A DNA stretch of 64,000 bases from Embleya hyalina (GCF_003967355.1 NZ_BIFH01000060.1:1-64000); one strand, 5' to 3'. Positions 8,562-18,469 are shown, counted from the stretch's first letter. The notes: generated by a model from the letters alone, not told the origin. Numbers and translations: made by a program.

Positions 8562-10199
8562 TCAGGCGGGCGAGGCGGACTTCTCCGGGGTCTCCTCGGG
8601 TTCGGAGTCCGGCGGGTCCACGTCGCCCGCGACCGAGGACGGCGTGATGCCACCCTTGCCGAACGGCACCCAGACGAGCCAGGCGGCCCTGAATTCGGGT
8701 CCGCTGTCGCCGCCCTCCATCCCGAAGTAGACGCTGCACGAGGCGCCCTTGCGAATCGGCAACACCGCCACGTTGGCGGCCGTACGACCGTCGATACGCA
8801 TTGCGGAGGCTCTGACGTTGGTCCCGTTTCCGGAGAGTTTGACGATGGAGTTCCGGGAGTTGCCGGTGGTGTGGACCTCGCCGATCGCCAGGCCCGCCGT
8901 CGGCGCGGTGAACGCCAGGGTCCGGCCGAACGTCAGCGGGAAGACCTGCGCGGGGCCGACGATGTCCATGGTGGACACGGTCGCGGCGAATGGTCCCCCG
9001 ACCGTGAGGCCGTCGGCGCCCGCCACGATCTTCGCCGCGGACAACTGCTTGCCCGTGGCCACGGTCACGTTGCCGTTGAGCAGGCTGGTGCCGGACACCG
9101 TGAGGTTGCCGGCGATCGTGACGTCGTTGCCCGGCAACACGTTCGTGTTGCTGTTGATCGTCAAGGCTACGGCGGACGGTCCTCGCAGGTCCCTGATCCG
9201 CACGATCGAACCGCCTTCGGTGACGGAGACGTCGTCCTTCGCCGTTGTGGTGCCCTCCACCACCAAAGGCCCCTTGACGGTGGTCGTCCGGTCCGACGAC
9301 GACAGGTTGAGGTGTCCGCCGACGTCGATCGTCGGATTCTGCCCCAGCCCCATCATGGTGCGCGCATACAGCGTCCTGTCCTTGTCCACCGTGACGTCGC
9401 CCTTGGCGGTGGTCGTGCCGTGGACGACGAGATTCCCGACCTCCAGGTCCGGCTTGACGACCGTCACCTGGGCGGCCAGGATCCGCACCACCTGGTCCGG
9501 GGCCTGACCCACGGTGCCCCGCAGGTAGAACGTCGTGTCGGACGTGACGTTCGTGATCTTCCGGGTGGACACGTTGGTGACGGGCAGGCACGTGCGCCCG
9601 TACAGCAGTTCATAGGCCGCGTTCGCCGAGCGCTCCCACGTCAGGGTGACGTCGCCACCGTTGTCGATCACCAAGGGGTCACACATGAGGTTCCGCATGT
9701 AGAAGCCGGGCGGAAACTTGCCCACGCTGAACACCAGTTCACGGTTGCGGAAGGCACTGTTGCCCGTGCGCGAGCGCTCGGTCACCGTCACCGGACAACT
9801 GCCGACCTTCCGGCTCACCGGAAGCTCCGAGATCCGGATGGTGATCGAGGTGTCCGGGCCGATCGTCTCGTACTCCGCCACCGGCGTGAACACGAACTCC
9901 TCCGTGGACGAGTTCAGTGCCACCGACCACCCGGACAGGCTGATGGACGCCACCGCCCTGCTCAGATCGAGCGCGAGGTCGGGGGCGGCCGTGCCGGCCG
10001 GGATCTTCACCTTGATCGACGCCACGTCGGCCGCCGTGCCACTGCGCCGCGACGCCACGATGATCAGTTCGCAGGTCTCCGGCGGCATCTGCGGGTTCTC
10101 CGGTGATGCCTCCACCGGGTCCGGGGCGGTCGTCAGGTCGTACGACAGGAGCGGTTCGTCTGCGGACACGACGGTGAAACTCTGTGTGACCAGACCCAT
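8562..10199 (-). CDS. tail-fibre-like beta-repeat protein, last gene of four-gene operon
   Basis: This 545-residue protein has no signal peptide. Residues 1-230 look like beta-sandwich domains; near 200 the run GDVTLTWERSANAAYELLYG followed by TNVTSDTTFYLRG resembles Ig-like domains of surface proteins. From about 250 to 430 there are short repeats of valine-glycine-threonine type (LVVHGTTTAKGDVTVDK, LVVEGTTTAKDDVSV, NLTVSGTSLLNGNVTVATGK) as in phage tail fibres and beta-helices. The C-terminal domain, with CSVYFGMEGGD, ends in an acidic tail. GGGAG precedes the ATG. It starts 6 bases after the stop of the 1152-residue gene, so it is translationally linked. A binding or structural role is inference. 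Confidence 0.82.
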   Translation of the reverse strand: MGLVTQSFTVVSADEPLLSYDLTTAPDPVEASPENPQMPPETCELIIVASRRSGTAADVASIKVKIPAGTAAPDLALDLSRAVASISLSGWSVALNSSTEEFVFTPVAEYETIGPDTSITIRISELPVSRKVGSCPVTVTERSRTGNSAFRNRELVFSVGKFPPGFYMRNLMCDPLVIDNGGDVTLTWERSANAAYELLYGRTCLPVTNVSTRKITNVTSDTTFYLRGTVGQAPDQVVRILAAQVTVVKPDLEVGNLVVHGTTTAKGDVTVDKDRTLYARTMMGLGQNPTIDVGGHLNLSSSDRTTTVKGPLVVEGTTTAKDDVSVTEGGSIVRIRDLRGPSAVALTINSNTNVLPGNDVTIAGNLTVSGTSLLNGNVTVATGKQLSAAKIVAGADGLTVGGPFAATVSTMDIVGPAQVFPLTFGRTLAFTAPTAGLAIGEVHTTGNSRNSIVKLSGNGTNVRASAMRIDGRTAANVAVLPIRKGASCSVYFGMEGGDSGPEFRAAWLVWVPFGKGGITPSSVAGDVDPPDSEPEETPEKSASPA

Positions 10200-10205
10200 G
10201 TCTCG

Positions 10206-13200
10206 TCAGCTCCCTTCGTTGGAACGGGTGTGCGCCGCCGCGTTGTCCAGGGTCAGGAACCCGGACCTGATCTCCGGGTCGGCGAGCGGCAGGTCGGTCG
10301 CGTCCTGTGGCTGGATGGCGAGCTTCTCCCACACTCCGCGGCGGTTCTCGGTCCAGGACCACTCGCCCAGCACGGTCGCGGGCACGGGCATCAGGACGGT
10401 TTCCTGCGGTTCCCGGGACGGGCCGTACAGGTTCACGCTTGCGGCGAGGAGGTCGCCGGTGCGGAAGTTCACCGACATACGTGCGAGGGCGGCGTCGGTG
10501 AACTCCTGCGGGACGAGGACCTTCTTGGTCGCGAGAATGTCCGTGGTGGCGTGGGCGGCGGCGCGCGGGTCGACCAGGAGGGTGAGCACGGTCGTGTTGC
10601 GGTCGCCGAAGTTCAGCCACAGCGCGGGCACGTCACCGATGGGGCGCAGGTAGTCGCCGGCGCCGGCCACCGGGTCGACGACGGTGTCGAAGTGCTCGTA
10701 ATCGCCGTCGGTGACGTAGCCGACGACGCCGTCGTCGGTCTGGTCCGCCTCGCCCATGCGTACCACCCAGGGGTAGGAGGGCAGTTCGCGTACGGTCTCC
10801 TCGAACAGCATCCGCCAGCTGACGTCGGAGGCCGGCGGGCCGTGGGCCTCCATCTCCAGTCGGGTCCGGACCAGGGCCAGCGGGCGACCCAGCAGAAAGC
10901 CCAGGCCGGGATCGGCGGGGCCTTCCGGGTCGATGGTGTGCAGGGCCTTGTCCACGGTGGCCCGGAAGGCGTCGAACGCCTCGGGCCCCCTGGTCTTGAC
11001 GGGCTCGAGAAGGTCGTAGGCGTGTGCCGAGACCGTCCGGAGTTGTTCGAAGTCGGTGATGTTCGATCCGGGGAGCACGGACCAGGAGACCTCCCTGGTC
11101 GACCGGGAGTCGAGCGTCACGCGCAGTTCGCCGAGAACCAGTCCGGTCGGTTCGTACACCACCAGCGACTTGTCGAGCCGGTTGTGCACCAGCCACGCGC
11201 AGACGGGGTTGTTTCCGGGGGCGAGTTCGACGTCCTCGTCGCCGTCCGCGGACAGGAAGTCGAAGCGCAGCCGGGCCGGTTGGAGCAGTCTGGGGCCGAG
11301 TTCGATCAGTCGGTCGGCGTCCTGTTCCTGGGCGAAATACTCGGGTTCCATCGTGCGGACGATCTCCGGCCGGAAGTGCAGCGCATCGCCGATCAGGTCG
11401 ACGGCCCGGCCGAACCGGTCCACGACCGACAGGTCGAGGAAGGCCATCTGTCCGGCCCGCAGTTCCTGGAACCGCGACGGGGGCCACGGATCCCAATCGT
11501 CGGCCGGTGCGCCGCCGGGGTCGGGCGGCGCGAAGTCGCCGTCGCCCAGCAGGGCGGCGACGTCCGGAGGCGGTTGAATGGCGCCGGCCGGCTGTCGTTG
11601 CGCGATCGCCGCCCCGAAGCCGTCGAGGACCTGCGACAGGACGTTGGTCTCCTTGGCGTCGGATCGTAGCCTGCGCAGGGTTTCGGCCGGGATCAGGCCG
11701 TCGCGGCGGCGTGCGTGAATGGCGATCTCGCCTTCCAGGACGTGCCCGGCGGTGGGGGCGAGCATCTGTCGGCCGGAGGCGGTGATGGTGGTGATCTCCT
11801 GCGGGGGGCCTTCCTCGGGCCAGCCCTTCCAGCGGTAGCGGGAGCGTTCGATGAACTCCCAGTGGTCGCCGCCCTCGTCGTGGAAGGGCAGCGGGAAGTA
11901 TTCCGCCTTCCACATGAGGAACAGCGGCTGCCAGGGCATCTCCCACTCACTGGTGCCGAAGGTGGGCATCGTGCCGATGACGTTGGTGTAGTTGCCGGTC
12001 TTCAGCGCCTTGTCGAGGATGAAGAACTCGGTGGCGAGGGCCGGGAAGCAGGGCGGGAGGTTGGTGAAGGTCACCTTCGCGACCAGCGGGGCGACCTGAC
12101 TGCCCGTCACTCCGGATGCCGCGGTGACCAGGCGATCCGGCGTGCGGCAGGGCAGGGATTCCTTACGGACCAGTGGGGCGTGCAGGTTGGCGCCTTCGAG
12201 GGCGAGGACCGGATCGGCGCTGTATTCGAAGTCCTGGCGGGGCGCGCGGATCAGGGTTCGGGCCGAACGGGCCTTGTACTGCGGGTACTTGCGTTCGATG
12301 TCGGCGGCGAGTTGGTCGGCGGTCCTGCCGGTCGGCAGCCGGGAGTCGCGGGCGGTATCCGCGGAGAGCCGATCGACCTCCGCCTTGGCCTGTGCCAGTG
12401 CGTCCTCGATGCCTTCGTGGAAGATGTCCGGCTGGTCCTCGCGTTGGGTGAGCCACCACAGCTGGTAGAGGCGTTCACGGGCGGCGCGGAGTTCGCGTTC
12501 GCGCCCGTCCGCCCGGGCCTGGAGTTCGTTGAGTTGCCGGAGCAGGGTGTTCTCCTCCTCGTCCCGAACGAGGAAGGTCCGTCCGGCGGGTGCGGAGGGG
12601 GCGTCGGGTTCGATGGCGTCGCGGGCGCCGATGAACCAGTGGTAGCCGCCGGGGACGGGGCCGAAGCCGATGTCGTGGGCGCGGCGGTCGGTGAGGATGT
12701 CCGCTTCGGGGAGGTCCCGTTCGGCCAGCGCCTCGGTTCCGCCGAGCAGGAACGCCCGGAAGAGTTCGGCCTCTTCGACGGAGAGCACACCCTCGGCGGA
12801 CGTCCCCGCCTCCCCCACGGCCTCCATCACGCTGTTGGCGACGGTCGCGGTGACGTCGCGGCGGTGCGGGCACTTCGACCGCGGTACTCCGCCGTCGATC
12901 TGCCAGTCGAGGCCGAGGACGGTGCCGGAGTAGACGGACCTGCGGATACCGCTGCCGGATCCGGGCGGCGCCGTCCAGCCGAGATCGTCGAGCAGCTTCG
13001 AGAGGTCCTCGGTTCCGGCGAGGATGTCGCTGTCGGGCTGGGCGTACCAGCCGGCGACGAAGTAGCCGAGCCGTTCGACGGGTTCGACGCCGGTCAGTGT
13101 GTCGTGCATGGAGAAGACGTTCGTGTTGTACGGCTGGAAGACGGAGAAGGTCGGCAGCCCGGGGCCGATCGCCGTGAGGAACGGGGTGTGCCGGTCGTCG

Positions 13201-13664
13201 GGTTCGCGCCAGGCTTCGGTCAGATCGTGGCACTTGCCGATCTTTGTGGCTTCGGGGTGCTCGGTGTCCGGGGTCTGGAAGGAGACCGTGCCGTTGGTGG
13301 GGTCGAGGTAGTCGCTCTCGACGATCCACGCCCTGACGTTGGAGGTGCCGTCCTCGTGCCGCACCACCAGCCAGCGGTTGGGGACGAGCGGGAAGTCGCC
13401 TACGCCCTCGTCCTCGTCGTGCCGGCCGCGGGTGAGGGCGGCGGGCAGTTCCCACTGGAGGTAGACGCCGAGCCGGTCTTCGTCTCCGCGCCACTGCTCC
13501 AGGCCCATGAAAGGAGCGGGTTCGGGCGGGTTGCCCTGGGCGACACCTCGGAAATTCGTGTTCCAGCGCTGGATGACGTGATCGTCGCCGGTGTCGCGGG
13601 TCTGCCGGTTGACGGCGAGTGCCGCCACCTCGACGGGAACGACCAGGGTGGTGTCCGCGGACAT
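10206..13664 (-). CDS. very large hypothetical protein, four-gene operon
   Basis: This 1152-residue protein lacks signal and membrane segments. Near residue 75 it has YLQWELPAALTRG, then FPLVPNRWLVVRHED and AWIVESDYLDP, a series I recall from memory in other very large uncharacterised bacterial proteins. Residues about 375-450 form a charged coiled coil (LNELQARADGRERELRAARE). The second half is Trp- and acid-rich with motifs such as WQPLFLMWKAEYFPLPFHDE and VCAWLVHNRLDKSLVVYEPT. The start ATG has an AAAGGAGG site in the 14-base gap after the 734-residue gene. Probably a structural or scaffold component; no catalytic motif was seen. Confidence 0.85.
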   Translation of the reverse strand: MSADTTLVVPVEVAALAVNRQTRDTGDDHVIQRWNTNFRGVAQGNPPEPAPFMGLEQWRGDEDRLGVYLQWELPAALTRGRHDEDEGVGDFPLVPNRWLVVRHEDGTSNVRAWIVESDYLDPTNGTVSFQTPDTEHPEATKIGKCHDLTEAWREPDDRHTPFLTAIGPGLPTFSVFQPYNTNVFSMHDTLTGVEPVERLGYFVAGWYAQPDSDILAGTEDLSKLLDDLGWTAPPGSGSGIRRSVYSGTVLGLDWQIDGGVPRSKCPHRRDVTATVANSVMEAVGEAGTSAEGVLSVEEAELFRAFLLGGTEALAERDLPEADILTDRRAHDIGFGPVPGGYHWFIGARDAIEPDAPSAPAGRTFLVRDEEENTLLRQLNELQARADGRERELRAARERLYQLWWLTQREDQPDIFHEGIEDALAQAKAEVDRLSADTARDSRLPTGRTADQLAADIERKYPQYKARSARTLIRAPRQDFEYSADPVLALEGANLHAPLVRKESLPCRTPDRLVTAASGVTGSQVAPLVAKVTFTNLPPCFPALATEFFILDKALKTGNYTNVIGTMPTFGTSEWEMPWQPLFLMWKAEYFPLPFHDEGGDHWEFIERSRYRWKGWPEEGPPQEITTITASGRQMLAPTAGHVLEGEIAIHARRRDGLIPAETLRRLRSDAKETNVLSQVLDGFGAAIAQRQPAGAIQPPPDVAALLGDGDFAPPDPGGAPADDWDPWPPSRFQELRAGQMAFLDLSVVDRFGRAVDLIGDALHFRPEIVRTMEPEYFAQEQDADRLIELGPRLLQPARLRFDFLSADGDEDVELAPGNNPVCAWLVHNRLDKSLVVYEPTGLVLGELRVTLDSRSTREVSWSVLPGSNITDFEQLRTVSAHAYDLLEPVKTRGPEAFDAFRATVDKALHTIDPEGPADPGLGFLLGRPLALVRTRLEMEAHGPPASDVSWRMLFEETVRELPSYPWVVRMGEADQTDDGVVGYVTDGDYEHFDTVVDPVAGAGDYLRPIGDVPALWLNFGDRNTTVLTLLVDPRAAAHATTDILATKKVLVPQEFTDAALARMSVNFRTGDLLAASVNLYGPSREPQETVLMPVPATVLGEWSWTENRRGVWEKLAIQPQDATDLPLADPEIRSGFLTLDNAAAHTRSNEGS

Positions 13665-13677
13665 CTCGGGCCTCCTT

Positions 13678-15882
13678 TCACAGGCGGGTGAAGGACTGGA
13701 CCTGCGGTGCCTGGATCATCTGCAGGGCGAACTGGGCCGAGGTCAGCCGGACGCCGCCGTGCGCGGTGTCGAGACCGTCGAGCAGGGCCGTGCCGGAGCC
13801 GCCGATGTTGAGCACCCCCGTTTCCCGGTCGCGAAGGTATGCGCCGAAGTCGGCATCCGCCGGGAACTCGCCCATCGGGTATCCGATCCGGGGGCCGTCG
13901 ATCTCGCGGAGTTCGATGGTGCCGACGTTGCCGACGCCGAAGCAGATGCCGCGCGGGGGTTCGGCGATCTCGAAGCGGTCGATCACCCGCGGGTACAGCA
14001 CGAGTCGAACGTCGGTGCCGTAGTCGGCCGTTCGCAGCGGCTCGACGTCGACCTCGGCGCGCAGCCCGGTGAAGATGGTGGTCGGCCAGCCGGGGATCAG
14101 CGACGACCGCACGAGCACGCCGCACTCCGGGACCGGCCCGCCGTCCACGGCGAGGCTGTTGAGATCGGCGTCGAGGGCGTGGCCGACGCCGACGCTCAGG
14201 GCTCCGTCGACGGCGGCGCGGATCCACTCCGGATCGACGTGGAAGAAGCGGATGCTCTCCTGGGGCAGCATCCGGGTGTCCGGGACGAGGTTGTCGAAGG
14301 TCGCGATCTCCAGCAGGCGCAGCCGATCGAGCCAGGCCCGTACGCCCTCGAACTCGTCGCCGGCCGCTTCGCGGACGAGGGACCGCACGGAGGTGTCGGC
14401 CAGCAGTGTCCCGATGTCGCCGGTCGTGCGCCGGGCCCGCGTCGTCGTGCGACGGCGACCGGCGCGCATCGCGGCGGGGGCTTCGCGGACGGCGCGGCCG
14501 AGCCGGGCACCGTCGTCGTCCAGGAGCATGCGGTCGAAGGATTCGATCGCGAGCGGTGCGGTGAGCTGCCGGGCCGAGACGGCACGCCCGACCAGACGCG
14601 GATGGGAGGCGAGGCGGCGTACCGCGAACCGGGCGGCTTTGCGGAACTCCAGCAGGGCCTTCCGGTAGTCGGCGTCGGCGAGGGCGAGTGTGCGTCCGGT
14701 GGTGAACGCGGCGGCGTACGAGGTGTCGAAGACGCCGTACTTCTCCAGGTAGACGAGTGCTTCGCCGGAGGAGTCCAGGCGTACCCGGCCCTCGCCGGGG
14801 TCGGGCAGCGGCTGGGGTTTGAGGGCGGTGAAGGGTCCGCGGTGGAAGGCGATCGTGCGTTCGCCGGTGGGCAGGCGCTGCGGGAGGGTGGTGGCGCCGC
14901 CCGCGACGCGGTCGAGCGCTTCGCGCTGGGGCTCCGTCACATTCGCGGGCTCGGTGACGGGGACGCGCAGGCGCAGGTCCCGGCGTGGCGTGACGCCGTC
15001 GGTCGTGGCGAGTCGTTGCACCATGTCACCGAAGCCGGTGCCGTCGTCGGGTCGGGTCTCGAAGGTCCAGGAGGTGAGGGAGACCAGCCGCACACCTTCC
15101 TCGGCGGCGGGTTCGGTGAGGGCGTCGTCGTGGCCTTCGAGGCTGACGAGGTGGCAGACGTGCAGGCCGCCTCGGGCGTCGGGGAATCGGTTGGCGACGA
15201 CGACGGCGTTGAGCTGGTCGATGTCGGGTTCCGGGCTGCTACCGGCGCGTGTGGCGTCGGGTTTGCCGCCCTCCCGGACATGGGCGAGGTAGGCCATTTC
15301 GGTCGGCAGCGGCTTGACGCGGTCGAACAGGGCGGCGGGGACGTGGATGCTGACGCAGTTCTCGTCGCACTCGTCGGGGCGCAGGCTTTTCGGGTCGATG
15401 TCCGGCGGGCGGCCGGGGCCGTGTTCCCCGGCGAGCAGTTTGCGTACCGTGTCGACGGTGACGGCGCCGACCGCCTCCAGGTCTTCGTCGAGTTCGCCGG
15501 GGCGGAAGACGAACAGGGCCATCCACGGGATGCTCTCGTCGTGTTCGCCGAGGTCGCCGAGCGGCCGGGCCCACGGGAGTTCGGGGGTGTCGAGGTTGAT
15601 GTGCGGCAGGACCTCGCTGTACGTGCCGACGGCGTCGGGCACCGGGTAGCGGGCGTTGACGGCGGTGGGGGCGATGGCGAAGCGGGGTTGGATGACGTCG
15701 AAGGGCTGGGGTGTGCCGTCGAGCGGCCGGTCGGCGCCGTCGGTGTCGCGGAGCAGTTGCCCGTTGTGGATCTCGTAGCGGCCCGCGTGGAGCGAGGGGA
15801 TGCGGTGGTCGAAGAAGCGGGTGCGGTGGGCGGTGGCCGGGCGCGGTGGGTCGGAAGCCCCGGCCTGGGGTGCGGTGGTCAC
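13678..15882 (-). CDS. large hypothetical protein, four-gene operon
   Basis: This 734-residue soluble protein starts at GTG behind AGGAGG, 22 bases after the DUF6603-like gene. Visible features are an N-terminal RFFDHRIPSLHAGRYEI, a region LPWARPLGDLGEHDESIPWM with FVFRPGELDED, a basic segment near residue 470 (RAGRRRTTTRARR), and a C-terminal beta-rich domain with DVRLVLYPRVIDRFEIAEPP and a glycine-rich end. There is no recognised catalytic or secretion motif. Its strict position between two very large proteins indicates it acts with them, perhaps in a complex. The family was not recognised. Confidence 0.84.
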   Translation of the reverse strand: MTTAPQAGASDPPRPATAHRTRFFDHRIPSLHAGRYEIHNGQLLRDTDGADRPLDGTPQPFDVIQPRFAIAPTAVNARYPVPDAVGTYSEVLPHINLDTPELPWARPLGDLGEHDESIPWMALFVFRPGELDEDLEAVGAVTVDTVRKLLAGEHGPGRPPDIDPKSLRPDECDENCVSIHVPAALFDRVKPLPTEMAYLAHVREGGKPDATRAGSSPEPDIDQLNAVVVANRFPDARGGLHVCHLVSLEGHDDALTEPAAEEGVRLVSLTSWTFETRPDDGTGFGDMVQRLATTDGVTPRRDLRLRVPVTEPANVTEPQREALDRVAGGATTLPQRLPTGERTIAFHRGPFTALKPQPLPDPGEGRVRLDSSGEALVYLEKYGVFDTSYAAAFTTGRTLALADADYRKALLEFRKAARFAVRRLASHPRLVGRAVSARQLTAPLAIESFDRMLLDDDGARLGRAVREAPAAMRAGRRRTTTRARRTTGDIGTLLADTSVRSLVREAAGDEFEGVRAWLDRLRLLEIATFDNLVPDTRMLPQESIRFFHVDPEWIRAAVDGALSVGVGHALDADLNSLAVDGGPVPECGVLVRSSLIPGWPTTIFTGLRAEVDVEPLRTADYGTDVRLVLYPRVIDRFEIAEPPRGICFGVGNVGTIELREIDGPRIGYPMGEFPADADFGAYLRDRETGVLNIGGSGTALLDGLDTAHGGVRLTSAQFALQMIQAPQVQSFTRL

Positions 15883-15904
15883 GGTGGTCCTCCTGAAGAG
15901 CGGC

Positions 15905-18469
15905 TCAGGCCGGGATGAGCATCGGGTCGGCGGTGAAGGCGGTGCCGGCGGCGGACGCGTAGGCGGTCAGGTCGGTATCGACGGGGCCGCGGTCGAAGAG
16001 GCCGAGGTTCCCGGCGGCGTCCACGAGGGCGTTGCGGCGGTCCTTGACGGCGGGGGTGTTCACCCCGGTGGCGAGGATGTCGACCACGCTCCGGGAGGGC
16101 CGCCGCGGTACCGGGCCGACGGGGGTGGCGGCGGGATCGAGGGGCTGGATTCCGGGCGGGGTGACCGGGTCGAAGGAGATGCCCTCCTCGTCGATGAAGC
16201 CGGTGTCGGTGCCGTTGTCGACCGGTGGTGAGGCGAGTTCGACGCCGATGACCTGTTCGGGGATGAGTTCGCCGCCGTCGCCGCTGTCTCCCCAGCGGGC
16301 ACGTGGGACCGGTCCGCGGAGGATGCCGCGTCCCCACTCCATGAGGTCGTAGGTGTCGTCGCCGTTGAAGGTGACCCACACGCGCAGTTCGCTCTGCCGG
16401 TCCTTCAGCGCCATGGGCAGGATGTCGATCGGTGGGCCGCCGACGACGTCTTCGGTTCCCGTCCTGCTGAGGTAGACCTTGCTGACCGGTACCTGGGTGT
16501 CGGCGGTGAATCGGAAGCCGGCGTTGTCCACGATCCACGGTTTGCGTCCGCTGCGGGTGGTGCCTGCGGGGGTTTCGCCGATGAGGCCGGCGCCGGCGGT
16601 GGAGCGGACCATGTGCTGGGGTACGGGCAGGGTGCCCTGGAAGCCGAACCAGCCCAGCGGTGGCGGGGTGTCGTCGCGCTTTCGGCCGAAGCCGATGGTG
16701 AAGGAGATGAACCACAGGTGGACGGTGGCCTCGCCGCCGACCGGCGGCCCCCAGGCTCGTACGCTGACGCCGACCTCGATGGAGATCCTGATCCGGACGA
16801 ACCAGATCGGGATCGTGGCGGACACTCCGACGCGGACGCTGATACCGACATCGAAGTAGAACGGCTTCCATTGCAGGAAGGCGTCGATCCTGGCGATGAG
16901 CCAGGCACGCAACATGCCTGACTCGAAGACGAGTTCCAGGGCGCCGCCGGCCATCAGGGACTTGGGGGTCAGTCCGGCGTAGGCGCTGCCGGAGACGGTG
17001 ACGGTGGAGCCCAGGGCCCAGGTGAGCGCGGCCTCGGCGCCCCGGGGATAGCGGACGGGGAGCTCGCGCCCGGCGGGGATGCGGCCGAGGATGAACGCGA
17101 AGTCGCCGGCGTTGGGATTGGCGCCGAACCACACCTTGAGCCCGATGCCGCCGCGGACCTTGCAGTCCGGGTCGATGACGAAGGTGTTCTCGGTGAGGCC
17201 GACGCCGAGGCTGAGTTCGCCGGAGGAGGGGCGGATGGTGGCCTCGACGCCGATTTCCACCCGGGCGATCTTCTTGGTGCTCTTGGTGGGCAGTTCCGCG
17301 CCGCCCGCGCCCAGGAGGCTGATGACGAGGTCGTCGCCGAACTGGACGATGGCCATGGCGCGGCCCTTGATGAGTTCGAAGACGCTGAAGGCGAAGCCGG
17401 CGGCGATCCAGATGTTGCCTTCGGAGGGTTGGACCCAGGCGAGGCTCCCGCTGCCGACGAGGGTGGCGAGGATGTCGAGGGGATCGGTGGCCTCCTCGTC
17501 GTGGCCGATCGAGCCGGGGTCGTCGAGGGCCTGGAGGAACGGGAAGGTCGCGAGCGCCTCGGCGGCGGGGACGCGGACCTTGCTGTTCCAGCCGAATCCG
17601 GCCGAGACACCGTTGAGTTCGAGGGGCGGGTAGCCGAGCAGCGGGTCACCGCTGAGCGCGGCGTACACGAACATCGAGGGGTCGGTGCCGCTGTCGGGCA
17701 CGACGTACGCGCCCATCGCGGTGCCGGTGTACGTTCCGACGCCGACGATGAGCAGGCCGGCGATGGTGGTCTTGTACGGCGGGGTGGCGGGAAGCGCGGT
17801 CAGCGCGCCGACGAGACGGAACGTGCGGCGTTCGAGGTTGATGCTGATGCCGTTGGCGCCGGGTGGCGGTTCGGGCGGGGACCAACCGCGGACCATCGGC
17901 GAGTCGAGCACGGTGACGCCCTTGCGGCGCACGGCCGCGGCCCGGGGGACGACGATGCCGCGCGAGGTCACCAACGCCCGCGGTTCGCGTCGTCGTTCCT
18001 CGGCGGTGCGGAGCCGCCGGGGCGGCAGCGGTCGGCCGAGCCCGTCGCGGCGCTCCGGATCGGTGTCGGGCTCGCACCGCGGGGGCGCGGCCAACGGCAG
18101 GACCCGATCACCCGTCACCAACCAGGCGCCGGGCCGCGGCCCGTCACCGCTCGGCACTCCGTCGACCAGAACCAGGCCGACGGTGCCACCCAGGTCCACG
18201 AACGCCCTGACACCGGAAACGTGTTCGCCGTCCCGGCCGAAGTCGACCCGTACCGGCAGGGGTCCGTCGGCGGCCGTGGTGACCGCCCGACCGGCCGCGC
18301 GCAACTCCTTCGCATCGCACACGACGCCTTCGATGTGCAGCACGCCCCCGGGGAAGACGAGAGCCGCGTCCGCGCCGAGGAGTTCCGGCGCGACGTCGAG
18401 AACTCCCCCGGGCCGTGTGTCGTCGAACAGCTTCCGCAAGGTCTGGACCTGTATCGCCACAGCCGTCAC
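15905..18469 (-). CDS. DUF6603-like large beta-rich protein, first gene of operon
   Basis: The 854-residue product starts at GTG (MTAVAIQVQTLRKLFDDTRP) behind a modest AAGGTGGG site. After an N-terminal domain (about 1-150, with LVFPGGVLHIEGVVCDAKEL) and an Arg-rich linker, residues about 230-620 form a long beta-rich region with alternating hydrophobic strands. Examples are LQWKPFYFDVGISVRVGVS, FVRIRISIEVGVSVRAWGPP and EATVHLWFISFTIGFG, the pattern I associate with DUF6603. The C-terminus (about 700-854) is Pro/Asp-rich. No signal or membrane helix is evident. The DUF6603 name is from memory; function is unknown. As first gene, its upstream region 18470-18640 should hold the operon promoter. 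Confidence 0.8.
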   Translation of the reverse strand: MTAVAIQVQTLRKLFDDTRPGGVLDVAPELLGADAALVFPGGVLHIEGVVCDAKELRAAGRAVTTAADGPLPVRVDFGRDGEHVSGVRAFVDLGGTVGLVLVDGVPSGDGPRPGAWLVTGDRVLPLAAPPRCEPDTDPERRDGLGRPLPPRRLRTAEERRREPRALVTSRGIVVPRAAAVRRKGVTVLDSPMVRGWSPPEPPPGANGISINLERRTFRLVGALTALPATPPYKTTIAGLLIVGVGTYTGTAMGAYVVPDSGTDPSMFVYAALSGDPLLGYPPLELNGVSAGFGWNSKVRVPAAEALATFPFLQALDDPGSIGHDEEATDPLDILATLVGSGSLAWVQPSEGNIWIAAGFAFSVFELIKGRAMAIVQFGDDLVISLLGAGGAELPTKSTKKIARVEIGVEATIRPSSGELSLGVGLTENTFVIDPDCKVRGGIGLKVWFGANPNAGDFAFILGRIPAGRELPVRYPRGAEAALTWALGSTVTVSGSAYAGLTPKSLMAGGALELVFESGMLRAWLIARIDAFLQWKPFYFDVGISVRVGVSATIPIWFVRIRISIEVGVSVRAWGPPVGGEATVHLWFISFTIGFGRKRDDTPPPLGWFGFQGTLPVPQHMVRSTAGAGLIGETPAGTTRSGRKPWIVDNAGFRFTADTQVPVSKVYLSRTGTEDVVGGPPIDILPMALKDRQSELRVWVTFNGDDTYDLMEWGRGILRGPVPRARWGDSGDGGELIPEQVIGVELASPPVDNGTDTGFIDEEGISFDPVTPPGIQPLDPAATPVGPVPRRPSRSVVDILATGVNTPAVKDRRNALVDAAGNLGLFDRGPVDTDLTAYASAAGTAFTADPMLIPA

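Noticed and set aside
11715-15918. Long plus-strand frames of 658 and 775 codons
   Set aside because: They are antisense to the 1152-aa and 734-aa genes. Their Glu/Val/Gly-rich translations arise from the reverse of well-defined genes with good ribosome sites and operon spacing.
8562-18469. Interpretation as a phage tail or contractile injection system
   Set aside because: No sheath, tube, baseplate, spike, tape-measure or AAA ATPase gene is present; only the last gene has fibre-like repeats.
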